From assembly GCA_016490735.1 (NCBI GenBank), contig JAEMWC010000968.1:262665-326664 (forward strand): a DNA stretch of 64,000 bases. The letters run 5' to 3'. Position 1 is the stretch's first letter; every line of letters begins with the position of its first letter. A model generated the notes under the pieces. The model was given only the letters and a program-made list of their open reading frames with translations, was not told the DNA's origin and ran no database searches. The position numbers were made by a program, and so were the translations under genes. The stretch comes from Pachyseris speciosa. Its lineage: Eukaryota > Cnidaria > Anthozoa > Scleractinia > Pachyseridae. Below, one piece after another: positions 1 to 10,135 of the stretch.

Positions 1-891
1 TACGGGTCTTCACCATTTCTTTACCGTCTTAAGTTAAACTCTCTTTTAGTATTTTAGTCATTATTCATTTTATTTATTACATTTTATGTATAGTATAATG
101 AGAGACACTAGTTTATCAGTTTTAACTGTAAAGTGTTTTTACCCTCGTTAAATAAAGCTATCATCATCATGATCATCATCACAATCAGTCCCAGTTCTTA
201 CCGCGTGGAGTGATGATGCTGGGCCGTTCGTATTTTTGTTGTTGTTGTTGTTGTTTTTGTTGTTGTAGTGATAATGCTGGTCCCTTCGAGTTTTTTTTTT
301 AGTTTGTATGTTGTGACCTCTGAGTTAGGTAATTTTTTTTTACATCTGAACTACTTAACCTGACTTTGAGAGCAACCTAAAATCAGAAATGAAATGTAAA
401 TTTAAAACAAATATTGCAAAAAAAAAAAAAAGAAGTTTTGTAGTAGAAAATAACGCCGAGTTTTGAATTTTATGCTAAAAAGAGAAAGACGTGATAACGG
501 TGGGCAACCATACATAACATTGTGGTAATGCATAATTTGCAAGAACACACGAATTTTATAAACTAAATGCACACTTTATTTCTTGAAAACGTATCAATTT
601 TACTCATGTCTGAAAGTCAAATGAATTTGTTTTCAGCATGGCTTTTAGCAGAGTTAATGAGCCTGCTGTAGATGGCGACACATCAGTTTCGAGTAGCGTC
701 CATGCCATTTTAGTATGGGGGAAATGCAAAATTGATAGGTTCAACGGTCTGCCAAGATCCAGGTTGAAAATCAAACACTACTTCTGGAAGATCAAATAAA
801 ACTGTTTGAGAGTCTTAATTAATTAGCTTTGCCGTTGTTACCTACAAATGGTCAAGGATGGCGGCGTCTTCAACAAGGACTATTTAAAGTG
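1..891. repeat. Paralogous block P, copy 1
   Basis: This block matches 14641-15493 nearly base for base from the first base of the window, so the true left edge of the duplication lies outside. The first ~165 bases look like the 3' end of a non-LTR element: AT-rich sequence, then a polyadenylation-like AATAAAG, then short ATC/TCA repeats. The rest (about 360-891) is non-coding in all frames. Copy 1 lacks the 192-bp hairpin insert present in copy 2 and so serves as its empty site. TGT/TTG runs lie at about 235-265. Confidence 0.85.
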
Positions 892-892
892 C

Positions 893-1302
893 CACTCGAA
901 TTGCGTCTCTACAGTATCTGAATCCTAGTCACTTCAGAATAAATATTAGAAAATTTGCCCAACAATTATTGGACGCTACTACTGGAATGATATTCCCATT
1001 TCTATTCGCCAAAAATCCACAAGAAAATTATTTAAAAGAGCTCTCTTTCAGTATTATTTTGCTCAGTATTAATTTCTACCATGCGCCTATGTAAAACTTC
1101 TTTTCCTTCAGTTTCTCATATCCTCTATTTGTAGTAAGGTTTCCTCTTTTTATCTTAACAAATTATGTATTGTAATTTAAAAGGGGATATAATTACTCTA
1201 CTATATCATGCCCTTCTCCACTCCTTCTCTATTCCTAGTCACTGTAAGAAATCTTATATGATAATTTGGAGTAAATAAAGAAAATGAAAAAAAAAAAAAA
1301 AA
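893..1302 (+). mobile_element. 5'-truncated non-LTR retrotransposon, ORF2 tail and poly-A
   Basis: Near 985-1070 the plus strand encodes a typical end of a LINE ORF2: a WNDIPISIR-type motif, then a basic stretch, KLFKRALF, and a stop after YFAQY. A one-base frameshift separates this from the preceding RKFAQQ segment. A 3' UTR follows, with AATAAAG near 1275 and a poly-A run to 1302. The paralogous block at 15493 lacks this sequence, so it is an insertion. The WN-x-IP motif is usual in CR1/L2/RTE-like elements; I cannot assign the clade. No clear target duplication was seen. Confidence 0.7.
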
Positions 1303-1308
1303 GCTTAC

Positions 1309-1380
1309 AGCTCCACCAGCCCTTTATTGTGATCAAAGACACCTCTGGGCAGCTCTGTCAACTGGTTTTCACTTAAGTAC
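1309..1380 (-). CDS. Single LRR exon (72 nt) of a leucine-rich-repeat gene
   Basis: On the minus strand a 72-nt open segment is flanked by a TAG acceptor (1381-1383) and a GTAAGC donor (1303-1308). It starts with one base of a split codon and ends with two, so it encodes exactly one 24-residue LRR, with the core YLSENQLTELP followed by GVFDHN. One-repeat-per-exon structure is known for LGR/relaxin-receptor and other LRR receptor genes, but the parent gene cannot be named from one repeat. Equivalent exons at 25679-25750 and 38622-38693 have the same length and phase, so they are exons of one gene or of duplicated genes. The poly-A of a LINE abuts the donor. Confidence 0.75.
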
Positions 1381-1892
1381 CTACAAACGAATGGTCACAC
1401 TATTAATTAACCGCTTTCACTTTTTATATTGAATGCTTTGGTGACATTGATTAAAGTAATCACAGACATGCGAATTCCAGAGTCCTTATTTGTTTAATGA
1501 TTTTCTCAGTTAAACAAGTGTGTAAGTAATCATGGTGATGGTTCCACTTAGTTTGCCAAACAACGCATATAGAACATAATACGTAGTATTATATGCCCTT
1601 TACGGTATCATCCCTTGTGTATTTGGAGGGAAAATGAAAATAGCACGTTTTGTGTGATCGTAATCAAGACCTACGTTTCGCAAATAGAATGTGGTTAAAT
1701 AACACTCTTTTACTTTTTAAGATGGACAAGAAGAATAACCTTTGAATTGTGTTCGCGCTAAGTATGCCTTGACAAGTGGCTGCAATTTACGGTAAGTCAG
1801 TTGTCAAATGGAAAATGAATGCGTAATGCTTTCCGATGTAGTATTTCACCGCAACAAGGGAAAGCGAACGCGAGCTGTTCAGTTCTGTTTCC

Positions 1893-2168
1893 TCAGAAAA
1901 TTGCTTTCGCCAGTTTGTCTTTCGTTCTTATGCCATCGAGATAGCGCCAGAAATTTGTACCCAACTTTCCCATAAAATCATTGTCGGCAAAACCAAAGAC
2001 CGTGGAGAAACTGACCCAGCGCACCATATATAAACCTTCACAGAAGAGAGAACCCATACACTTCTGGTAAGCGAATGTAGCTGGTCTTAAACCAAGGCCG
2101 ATGGTTAAAGAAAATGAGAAAGAAATAGTCACTGCAAGTCGACCTAAATTGTTAGCAAGCAAGATCAT
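1893..2168 (-). other. Open frame shared by both L blocks, unidentified
   Basis: A 91-codon minus-strand frame. Its second half (MVRWVSFSTVFGFADNDF, then RYLDGIR, ending KAIF and a stop) is also present in the other L block at 26895-27104 with only a few changes and the same stop. The first halves differ in frame. I do not recognise a family, and there is no convincing splice site or start context. The conservation may only reflect recent duplication, so coding status is doubtful. Confidence 0.25.
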
Positions 2169-2236
2169 CTTCTAGGTTATGATCTTCCTTTGTTTTAGCC
2201 AGATGTCTGGATGTCTGTCTACATTCATCATTTCAA

Positions 2237-2345
2237 TGAGTTTGACACCCAATGAAAACCCTGTTGAAAATCATGCGTGTTTTGGTTCAGATATTCAAAC
2301 CAACTGTGGTTTTCATCTGGGTTTTCATTGGGTTTCAAGATTCAC
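2237..2345. repeat. Foldback repeat with GATGAAAACC arms
   Basis: The arms read ACCCAATGAAAACCC on the left and GGGTTTTCATTGGGT on the right around a short loop, so the segment can fold into a hairpin. The paralogue at 27540-27640 has the same structure. Confidence 0.6.
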
Positions 2346-2400
2346 ACATAAAAACAAAGCAAATTAAACACAAGAGCAGTACTTAATATTAGCTATACAG

Positions 2401-2735
2401 TGCTAGTTAATTTTTTTCATTTACAAAAAGTTTTATATCATGATTTCTAAACATCGTGAACCAGCAGTTAAGAGATACGGCATCTATTTACGATATTTCA
2501 CAATTTAGAGGATTCACCTTCAGTACTGACAAGTCATAATCTTTGTAGGGTTAGTTAATAGTTAATATGCTAGTTAATTTTTTTCATTTGCGAAAAGTTT
2601 TATATCATGATTTCTAAACTTCGTGAACCAGCAGTTAAGAGATACGGCATCCATTTACGATGTTTCACAATTTACAGGATTCGCCTTCAGTCATAATCTT
2701 TGTAAAGACCTCTAGGATATGATCTAAAATCGGTA
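2401..2735. repeat. 167-bp tandem duplication
   Basis: The unit beginning TGCTAGTTAATTTTTTTCAT at 2401 restarts at 2568 with few differences. The paralogous block (27700-27850) has one unit, so the duplication arose after the L blocks separated. Confidence 0.75.
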
Positions 2736-2945
2736 CTTTTGTCTCTCTTTCCAACTGCCATTGTCTAAACATGTTCAAAGCCCATTTGTTGTATTTTGTG
2801 GAAGCTGGAACGGCGGATGAAAACGACTCGCTCCTTCGTTCATCTCCGACATTACTGTATGTGTCAGCTACAATGAATGACTGTTGACGCGAAACAAACA
2901 ACTCACAAAATGTATGCAGGCAAAGAGTTGTGCATGAAAATGCCA
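2690..2945 (-). pseudogene. Crypton/KCTD1-like N-terminal fragment
   Basis: The minus-strand frame carries VPASTKYNKWALNMFRQW followed by QLERETKVPILDH. From memory this resembles the core-binding (SAM-like) region at the start of Crypton tyrosine recombinases and their domesticated relatives, where a STKY..KWA...F..W pattern occurs. The frame ends shortly afterwards with no catalytic domain, so it is at most a fragment. The paralogue at 27865-28075 has one extra base in the SSA/PAST region and is frameshifted. Family assignment is moderate at best. Confidence 0.4.
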
Positions 2946-3139
2946 AAGAATGTATGCGCTGTTACTCTTTAAAACAATTGGTTCTAATTGTACAGAGGAT
3001 ATATTTGCCATATTACATTGTATTTTTATGCCTGTTTGAGAAGCCACATCAAAACCTCGTTCTTCGGTTTTCATTAGTGGGCCATATGTCTCTCGGTGTT
3101 TGGAACCCCTGATGAAACAATCGCACTCGTTTTTGATAT

Positions 3140-3340
3140 GTTACCTGGATTTAGGTCGGTTTTTCGGGTTTTGCACCGAAACACTTCGGTTTTCGGTGTT
3201 TTGGTGTCTGTTACGGTTTGCGGTTTATGCTTTTATTAGCATTCGGTTTCGGGTTTCGGTCAAAATACAAGCGGGTTTTCGGATCTGGGATCCGACGTGG
3301 TTCAGTTCGGTTTTTCTATTTGGTCAGTTAGTTTCTTTTC
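3140..3340. repeat. CGGTTTT-rich low-complexity stretch
   Basis: Repeated TTCGGTTTT/CCGAAA words dominate this segment and its paralogue at 28290-28480. The frames it opens (rich in Phe, Gly and Arg) are artefacts of the repeat. I see no gene in it. Confidence 0.6.
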
Positions 3341-3794
3341 GGACGACACCAGCACATTTTACAGCAGTAGCGATGACAACAATTCACAAGGCCAGCAGGA
3401 TGAGTTAGGGGCATCTAGCTACTTCTATGTCACATCACGTTCCCACTGACGACCAAAACAGTAGCAAACTGTGCAATCACATGTTAGAACATTTTACAGT
3501 CAAAACAGGTCACAGGTGACTGATTGCTGCAAGATTGCAATCGAATGTCTGAATTCATGTTTAAGCTTCCCCAATTATTGATTTTTGATGGAGGTTTTAA
3601 TAGGATAGCTTTTTGGCCATTTTGCGATTGCAAAATACAGAGAGTAGGAGATATGCCTGATTGGGTCCCACGGGCCGCGAAAGTCCGTTTGCTAGATAAC
3701 GGCGATTGAAAAGAAAGTAAGTTATTACAAAAAAAAAGGTAAATGCAAAGTAACTGCGGTGCTTGCGTCCTAGCACGCTTGTTGTTTAGTCTGA

Positions 3795-3800
3795 AATAGA

Positions 3801-3877
<77 letters not shown>

Positions 3878-3878
3878 G
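3795..3878. repeat. GATA/GACA microsatellite
   Basis: Runs of GATA with an internal block of GACA. It sits exactly at the 3' end of the minus-strand LINE at 3879-4420, as is usual for LINE families that end in short tandem repeats. Confidence 0.9.
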
Positions 3879-4420
3879 ACCTTTATTTAAACACGATAAA
3901 AATTAAAGCTACAAGCTTGTGGGGTCGTGTATAAATAATTAAAAACAAAACATAAAATAAATCATAATTTTTATAAGATAAAAAATCATTACATTATTAA
4001 GTGATGTCAATAATATTTACAAGATTGTCAACTAATAAATTACGAGATCGACAACTAATAAATTACCAATTAAAATGATAGAATCATACTTAATTCTATG
4101 AGATAAAATATTGTTAAAATGTACATAGATAATCATACCATATTAATAATGTTAAGAATATTTCAACAGTGTCGACTAATAGGTTATCAATTGTATATAA
4201 AATCGGCATTTCTACGCCGCGTAGTCGAGGCGGAGGTAGTATCGAATTTAAAATCCTTGAAATAATCTTTTGATCTTATTAGATTCCGGTCTTGATTGCT
4301 CAGGTGCGAAATTCCGTTCTCATTGAAACAAATCGTATTCCACAGAACGGTGCCTCTGTAAGCCAGCGAGTCCTTGTTTCGAATCTTGGTACTGATAAGC
4401 AATCTCCACCCCGTAATGAA
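3879..4420 (-). mobile_element. Non-LTR retrotransposon 3' end, minus strand
   Basis: Minus-strand codons at 4187-4402 read STKIRNKDSLAYRGTVLWN and end with a stop after NADFIYN. The Y-R-G-x-x-L-W-N motif is a hallmark of the C-terminal region of CR1/L2-type ORF2. About 300 bp of AT-rich 3' UTR follow, with an AATAAAGG signal close to the GATA microsatellite. The 5' part is missing, as is usual for retrotransposed LINEs. Confidence 0.7.
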
Positions 4421-4434
4421 TAGCCATTACGCCT

Positions 4435-4570
4435 TTCTGTGTAAATATTCAAATGAAGAATGATCCTCGCAGTTGTGAACGCAATTTATGCAATTGCGAA
4501 AAGAAGCCTGAAAAAAAAAATTCAGGACTTCAACGGGGTTCGAACCCGTGACCTCGGTGACCAAGGTTGA
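4435..4570 (-). mobile_element. tRNA-derived SINE, 5'-truncated
   Basis: Reading the minus strand, a perfect Pol III B box (GGTTCGAACCC, near 4537-4548) is followed by a T-rich tract and then by GCAATTGCATAAATTGCG and CAACTGCGAGGATCAT. I recall that last combination as the body of a very abundant scleractinian SINE. No A box lies at the right spacing, so the 5' end is missing. Confidence 0.55.
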
Positions 4571-4575
4571 ACTGA

Positions 4576-4775
4576 AAGCATAATTGTAGACACATGGCTC
4601 TTGGAGCACGGAGCTTACAGCCAGTTCAAATAAGCTGTATATACCTGGAGAAAAATCGTTGAGCAGGGTCGCACAACCAACACAAACTCAGCCCCTTTAT
4701 GGCATCATCCATGCAGGATTCTAACCCCGGCCACTTTGGAGGAAGGCAAGTGCTCTCACCACTGTGCCAATAAGC
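4576..4775 (-). mobile_element. tRNA-derived SINE with A and B boxes
   Basis: On the minus strand the A box TGGCACAGTGG (4759-4769) and the B box GGTTAGAATCC (4716-4726) are spaced as in a tRNA. The related element at 47836-48040 occupies the equivalent place in copy C, so this SINE was present before the A/C duplication. Confidence 0.75.
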
Positions 4776-4932
4776 TAGTTTTGAATTGTGGAAGAACAAA
4801 AGAACAGAGTCGAGGTTCAGGGGAATAATTTGCATTTTCTTTTGTGAAAAACAAAGGAACATTTATTGCAAATTATTCCCCTGAACCTCGGCTATGTTCT
4901 TTTGTTCCCCTACAATTCGAAACTCGCCTATT
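4769..4932. mobile_element. Foldback MITE (AATAGGCTAGTTTCGAATTG family), copy 1
   Basis: Two ~60-bp inverted arms around a short loop; the arms contain GAACAAAAGAACAGAGTCGA and its complement. Copy C reads straight through this site (near 48030), so the insertion followed the A/C duplication. A closely related element is at 8552-8710. Confidence 0.75.
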
Positions 4933-7140
4933 CCTTGCTCCCCAACAATAATTATGCTAACTGTTAATACATGCACATACAGGTAAATACACATGTAGCA
5001 TGTTCTTTAAAAGTTCTACATTACATTTTCATCTCAATCAAAAGTCTGTTTAGTGTTCTTTCAGTGTACAGTACAGTTGATGATCAACTTTGAAGGTTCC
5101 AGCCAGCCTAACAAAATTTATATTTCAACTCAAACTGAGTATGGACAAGATGCAGGCCTGTCATAAATACATGTATTAGGGAAAATTAGTCTAACTAACT
5201 ACATGTATTTAACCAGTTATGATCTGATAAATATTCAGGTGAACTGTAAACAGTTATCTTCAAACCCACAAAGTCTAAAACAAAAACACACATGTAATTA
5301 CACTGTAGTGTGCACATGTGGCACCATCATGCTTAATGACATAGTTGTGACATGGCTTAATATGTAAAGTTGTATGCCTTGCAAACGGTTGGTAAGCTAG
5401 ACATGTCAATGAAATTACCTGCAGCAATGCAATAAACTCTTATAAGTTCAAAAGTATCGTTGAATGAACTTCCACTGACAAGTTCAGAAGTATCATTTAC
5501 ACTGTAAGTGCCAGCTAGTCTCATGTATTTAACCAGTTATGATCTGATAAATATTCAGGTGAACTGTAAACAGTTATCTTCAAACCCACAAAGTCTAAAA
5601 CAAAAACATACATGTATACACTGTAGTGTGCACATGTGGCACCATCATGCTTAATGACATAGTTGTGACATGGCTTATGTATTAAGTTGTATGCCTTGCA
5701 AATGGTTGGTAAGCTAGACATGTCAATGAAATTACCTGCAGCAATGCAATAAACTCTTACAAGTTCAAAAGTATCGTTGAATGAACTTCCACTGACAAGT
5801 TCAGAAGTATCATTTACACTGTAAGTGCCAGCTAGTCTCATTGGTTTAATAAGGTACTGAGTAGACAATGTAGCTTCAATTTAGCTACAACAGTGGAATG
5901 ATGCTGCTACAATCAGGTATCCTGTTTTCACTTTTAAATAGTAGCATTATTCTAGTGATATCATTGTTAAATATAGAGCCTAAAGATACTACAGTAATCA
6001 TTAAATGACTAGAACATTATAGACTATTCTATACAATCTGCTTAAACCTCTCAATATTTAGCTTTTGCATGCTGTTGAGTCTCCACAACAGAGAATTACT
6101 GACAGTAATTATATTTTTGTTGAATTGCAAAGAAAAATTCAGGACCTTTTTAAAGCAGTTCCTAATATTAATCTCTAAGTCAAGAACAAACTGGAAATTG
6201 TCCAACTTGCAGATCACAACATTCCCTTTTGTTCACTTAGCAAAGAAAACCCTACATGTACAATGCATAAAAGTGCAGCAGAACCTTAACCGTTTGGCAG
6301 TGGAAGGCAAATACTACAGAAATCTAATGAGAAGGTCAGTTTAACTCAATGAAAGTAACTTAAATGTTTTAGCAGTAGCTGACAGAATCTCTCCAATGAC
6401 TTGTAACACTGCAATTACCTTTAGTTACTGTTTGTCTCAGCTTTTTGATAGTTGTTTAATTTGTAAATCAGCAAAACCATCAGTTAGTTTTATCTCCATT
6501 ACAGCAATTTCATAGATTCGTGCAATTGAGGATAATTAACGCAGCAAAAATGACTGGTAAATGTCACATTTCATATGTAAAAGAATTCATACATGTATAC
6601 TGATCCTCACTATAAGTTAAAGCCAACTGTGAGGCTCATTTAAAGATATTAATCAAAAATGACTCTTATTGGTCTTCACTGAAGACTTACATGTACAGTA
6701 CCGCTCAGAGATAAGAGGCTAACCCAAACGCAAAACATGTGCATGTTTTTTGTGTTAACGTGGTTCAAAAAGCACGTTAGAAAACGCATTTCTTCTGCGT
6801 GTTTTATCTATTGTCATTCACTGCAGTAAATTTTCTTTGTGTGACATTGTTTTGAAAGACAACGACTCGTTGTCTCACAAATGCCACCGACAAGTCATGC
6901 AGAATGAAATTTGCATGATGATCTAAACATCGGAACGAAGCGCATCATATTACAAAGACTTCCACAAGTTGTAGGAGCTTGAGTTGCCTACGGTGCAAAT
7001 TGCTACTTCCTCTGGGTAATGTACATGTACAAACCAGCTGGGAAACAACCCTTGTAAAGTCATTTGAAACAATTAATATTCATCGTAAGGTATATACATG
7101 TATAAATTATTTTTGTTTCACTTTTCACTTGTCTCGACTC
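4933..7140. other. Non-coding stretch with a 320-bp tandem duplication
   Basis: AT-rich and rich in ACATGTA words. At 5203-5842 a 320-bp unit is repeated twice in tandem with very few differences. The 115-codon minus-strand frame at 5521-5868 lies inside this duplication and resembles no family I know. Copy C (48300-48420) holds only part of one unit. I see no other gene. Confidence 0.6.
5203..5842. repeat. 320-bp direct tandem duplication
   Basis: The unit starting ATGTATTTAACCAGTTATGA at 5203 restarts at 5523 and is nearly identical to its end. The high identity suggests a recent event in copy A only. Confidence 0.85.
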
Positions 7141-7149
7141 CATCTTTCT

Positions 7150-7885
7150 ACCAAATTAATACATTCCGACCAAATGGGTTTTGTCAAGAATAGAGCTATA
7201 TATCGGTCAGAATGTAAGATTCTTAAGTTATCTAATTGAATAACCAGAGCTTAAAAAAATCTCAGGAATCTTCCTTTTTGTGGACTCTGAAAAAGCTTTT
7301 GACTCTATAGAGAGAAGCTATAATGAAAACTTTTCAACATTGGACCTTTGATAAGAAATTGGTTTTCCGTTCTCTATAATGGTGGCAAAACAGAAGTCAT
7401 GAACGCCGGCTTTATGACAAATAATTATTTTGAAGTTTTGAGAGGCATACATCAGGAGTGCCCTGCCTAAGCCCAGCTTCCCTGTTTATCCTAGCAGTGG
7501 AGCAACTGGCTTTAAAAATCAGACAAGAACCAAACTGTAGAGGTACAGTCATGTATTCATCTCCCTAACTCTGAAGACTGAGGTTTAAACGATGACTCTG
7601 TGCTCATACTTGAGGCCCTGTTGGGGAAGGGGGCGGGGGGGGGGGGGGAGGGGGGGGGTCTTTATGTCCCCCATCTGAATTTCAAACCTTTACATGTCGC
7701 AATTTCGGATGGACTGTATGTTCCTGTCAATTTTATAAATTTGGTAAAATATCCACAGCTTGCTTGGATTGGTAGACTACTAAGTAATTTGGGTGATGCC
7801 TGGAAGGCCACATCAAATTATTACTCTGAGAAATATGGGGGCCTTCATTTTCTTCTTAAATGTAACCATAATGTTTCAGCAAGTT
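7150..7885 (+). pseudogene. Degenerate L1/Tx1-like LINE reverse transcriptase (copy A)
   Basis: Plus-strand pieces in shifting frames match a non-LTR reverse transcriptase: SDQMGFVKNR, FLFVDSEKAFDSIE (the palm AFDS region), YFEVLRGI then CPLSPSLF (the thumb-proximal RG..QGCPLSP motif), and further on a C-terminal-type segment with LAWIGRLL and KYGGLHFLLKCN. Frameshifts and stops break it throughout. The same relic at 49290-50135 in copy C keeps the FADDT catalytic box, which copy A has lost. The motif set fits the L1/Tx1 group better than CR1. Confidence 0.7.
7621..7660. repeat. Poly-G tract
   Basis: An almost uninterrupted G run within the LINE relic. It is one of several such runs in the window and has G-quadruplex potential. 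Confidence 0.9.
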
Positions 7886-8253
7886 CAGATAAAAACATGA
7901 GCAAAACTTCGCCAGATAATTTTTTTTCCCTTGTTCAGGCAGCCTAGTGTGATAAAAAAAAAACATATCAGCCAACAAAATGGAAAAAGAATGTCTTGGT
8001 TTAAATTTAAGCACACTGGTCAATGAAGATGATAGCCTGCATAACAGGCGCTTATTTAGCCATAATGTTTCAGCAAGTGCAGATAAAAACATGAGCAAAA
8101 CTTCGCCAGATAATTTTTTTCCTTGTTCAGGCAGCCTAGTGTGACAGAAAAAAAAACCCAAAACACATCAGCCAACAAAATGGGAAAAGAATGTTTTGCA
8201 TTAAATTTAAGCACACTGGTCGATGAAGATGACAGCTTGCATAACAAGCGCTT
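7867..8253. repeat. ~193-bp tandem duplication
   Basis: The unit starting CATAATGTTTCAGCAAGT at 7867 restarts at 8061. Each unit ends in GCATAACA(A/G)GCGCTTATTTA, which is also a terminal motif of the neighbouring TIR element, so the duplication took in part of that element's end. Confidence 0.75.
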
Positions 8254-9562
8254 ATTTAGCCCAGCGCCAAGCAGGAGAGATGGAGCGCGAGACAATTAAA
8301 GGGGAAGAGAAAAAGAAGCACCTGTCACCAGTCTATTGTTCATGCCCTTCCACCCCCTGAAACAACCACAAAATCCGACTGACAGTTGCAGTAGTTTTGA
8401 ATTGACCAATGAAACAGCGTTCAATCCTTTGCAGGAAACTGACATGTATCAGTAGATTTCTTGCGCATTTAGTTGTTACAGGAGATTTTTGCGATTTTTG
8501 CGAGCATTGCTGGCAGACAGAATAAGCTTACTGCTATGAGCGGCAGAAAGCAATAGGCTAGTTTCGAATTGTGGGAGAACAAAAGAACAGAGTCGAGGTT
8601 GAGGGGAATAATTTGCATTTTCCTTTGTTTTTGACAAAAGAAAATGCAAATTATTCCCCTGAACCTCGACTCTGTTCTTTTGTTCTCTCACAATTCGAAA
8701 CTAGCCTATTACAAGAGTGTATTGTTTATGATAATGAATTTGATGGAAACAGAAGTGCTTGTACATGAGGTGTTTTAATTTAAGGGTAAAAATTTCCTTT
8801 GAGTGTGGAAAGTTTGATAATTCAAAGAATTTGCTAAACAACAGCACTGATTGCTGAGTTTACTCTGCTTTTCTTTTACTCCGCTTTACAAGGTGCCATA
8901 AAGAGTACTGTGCATAGGATATCGGCCAAGGCAGTCGATCATAAGCCGCTGAGGAGTACAACAAAATAGCGCTTGGTGTTGCCTCCTGTCTTTCAATGAG
9001 AGTGAAGTCGTCAGCCTATTTAACTTAAAGAAACAGTGATCCTTCAGCATGGTGGTTGTAAGGTGCATGACATTTCTTTCAACTCTTGGACTTGCTCTAT
9101 AGTTATTGCCAATGAGCAAATGGCTCGAAGATATTTGAGTAAAACTGGTAAATTAAACTTTTAATTTACCAAACCCAGTAGGCAACCAAGCCAACACATC
9201 TCTCCTTTCTACCAACGCCACAATACACCTTTTCTTTTCCTTCTTGAGATTTTCAACAGGAAGAAATCAAGCGCAAGCTTGATAGCTTCGTCGAAAACTC
9301 ACAGTACACCATGCACCTTGTTTGTTATTTGTGGTGTACATCTTTTCTCACATCAGTATCACATGGTATGAATTGACCAATCAGCGTTTTCTGATCACCA
9401 GACGATCAGTTGGAAGAACAAATTGAACAATAGACTGGCAACAGGCACTTATTTTCCTCTTCCTGGCGTCTCATGTTCCGCGCTCATGTCTCGTGCTTCC
9501 ATCTCTCCCGCTCGGCGTTTGGCTAAATAAGCGCCTGTTATGCAGCCTATGAAGATGATTGA
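8210..9562. mobile_element. DNA transposon relic with GCATAACAGGCGCTTATTTA ends
   Basis: The ends are inverted: GCATAACAAGCGCTTATTTA near 8239 on the left, and its complement TAAATAAGCGCCTGTTATGC near 9523 on the right, with further inverted similarity inside (GAGAGATGGA, CAGTCTATTG). ATGAAGATGA flanks both sides (near 8221 and 9546), suggesting an 8-10 bp target duplication. No transposase is recognisable. A second MITE is nested at 8552-8710. The same element is in copy C (about 53850-56260), so it predates the duplication. Confidence 0.6.
8552..8710. mobile_element. Foldback MITE, copy 2 (near-perfect palindrome)
   Basis: Left end AATAGGCTAGTTTCGAATTG; the right end is its exact complement, and the arms of roughly 70 bp match almost perfectly around a short loop. 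It is 159 bp long with no coding capacity. It is younger-looking than the related element at 4769-4932, whose arms have diverged more. Confidence 0.85.
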
Positions 9563-9889
9563 CCTATGTTTACTGCAGTGTGACATTAGAGTTTTAGCTC
9601 CTGCAGATGGAAACAAGAACAGCAATTAATGCCAGAGGTCAGTACAACTGGTGCTGGGGACCTTGCATTTCTGAGCATTCGGGAAGGAAAACACTTTGAG
9701 AGAACCCAAAAAATTACATGTATTAACTGGTCCATAGTAACTTTCCAAGGTACTGTATCAGTAAATAGTTTTGATTCAAAGTCTTATATATTCATTTCCA
9801 TTTTTTGTTGTTATCAATGTTATCCTTAGACAAGTAGAAAAACAGTACAGAAGTAAACTCAGAACGACAGGTTGCTGTTTAAATAGTTT

Positions 9890-10135
9890 GCCCATACAAT
9901 TCTTAGGCAATGTAAGTTATAAAAGACAGTGGTACAAGTTTGGATGTGCCGCATAAATTATTGAGTAACAAATGGCACTTGGAAAGTTTGGAGAGCACTC
10001 AAAGAGGTTGAGTTGCTCTCGCCAAAGTCTTGTGCTTCCCTCGTGCTCTCCAAACATTCTATGTGTATGCAAACTAAAGCATGAACCAATAATTATTGTT
10101 AAATGTAGTCTTACATGCTTCAAACATCAGCCTGA
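9890..10135. repeat. Dispersed repeat with GTTTGGAGAGCAC inverted ends
   Basis: Contains GTTTGGAGAGCAC, and 50 bases later GTGCTCTCCAAAC, followed by CATGAACCAATAATT. I recall this combination as a common scleractinian repeat. The copy at 56950-57235 occupies the same relative place in segment C. Confidence 0.5.

Larger units (their letters stand above)
1303..3790. repeat. Paralogous block L, copy 1
   Basis: This block is collinear with 25671-28830. Shared landmarks are the LRR exon, an AT-rich intron, an open frame near 1893-2168, a foldback at 2237-2345, a Crypton-like remnant near 2665-2930, and a CGGTTTT-rich stretch at 3140-3340. Copy 1 lacks the 635-bp TTAA-flanked insert found in copy 2 at 25863-26497. 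It also lacks about 300 bp corresponding to 27220-27530. Confidence 0.85.

Noticed and set aside
3100..3408. Plus-strand frame rich in Phe and Arg
   Set aside because: It lies in CGGTTTT repeats and the paralogue at 28236-28535 opens other frames; composition follows the repeat.
3795..3878. CRISPR-like array of short regular repeats
   Set aside because: A plain tetranucleotide microsatellite without spacers, in a eukaryotic genome.
4530..4570. A tRNA gene, because of a perfect GGTTCGAACCC B box
   Set aside because: No A box, no acceptor stem and a SINE-like body downstream; it is a truncated SINE.
7600..7750. A glycine-rich protein start (GKGAGGGGEGGG)
   Set aside because: Poly-G run within a LINE relic; only the downstream part resembles LINE protein.
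8056..8295. Three overlapping minus-strand frames with shared LPEQGKK and LAKFCSCFYL residues
   Set aside because: They arise from the 193-bp tandem repeat and the ends of the TIR relic; the similarity is due to DNA duplication.
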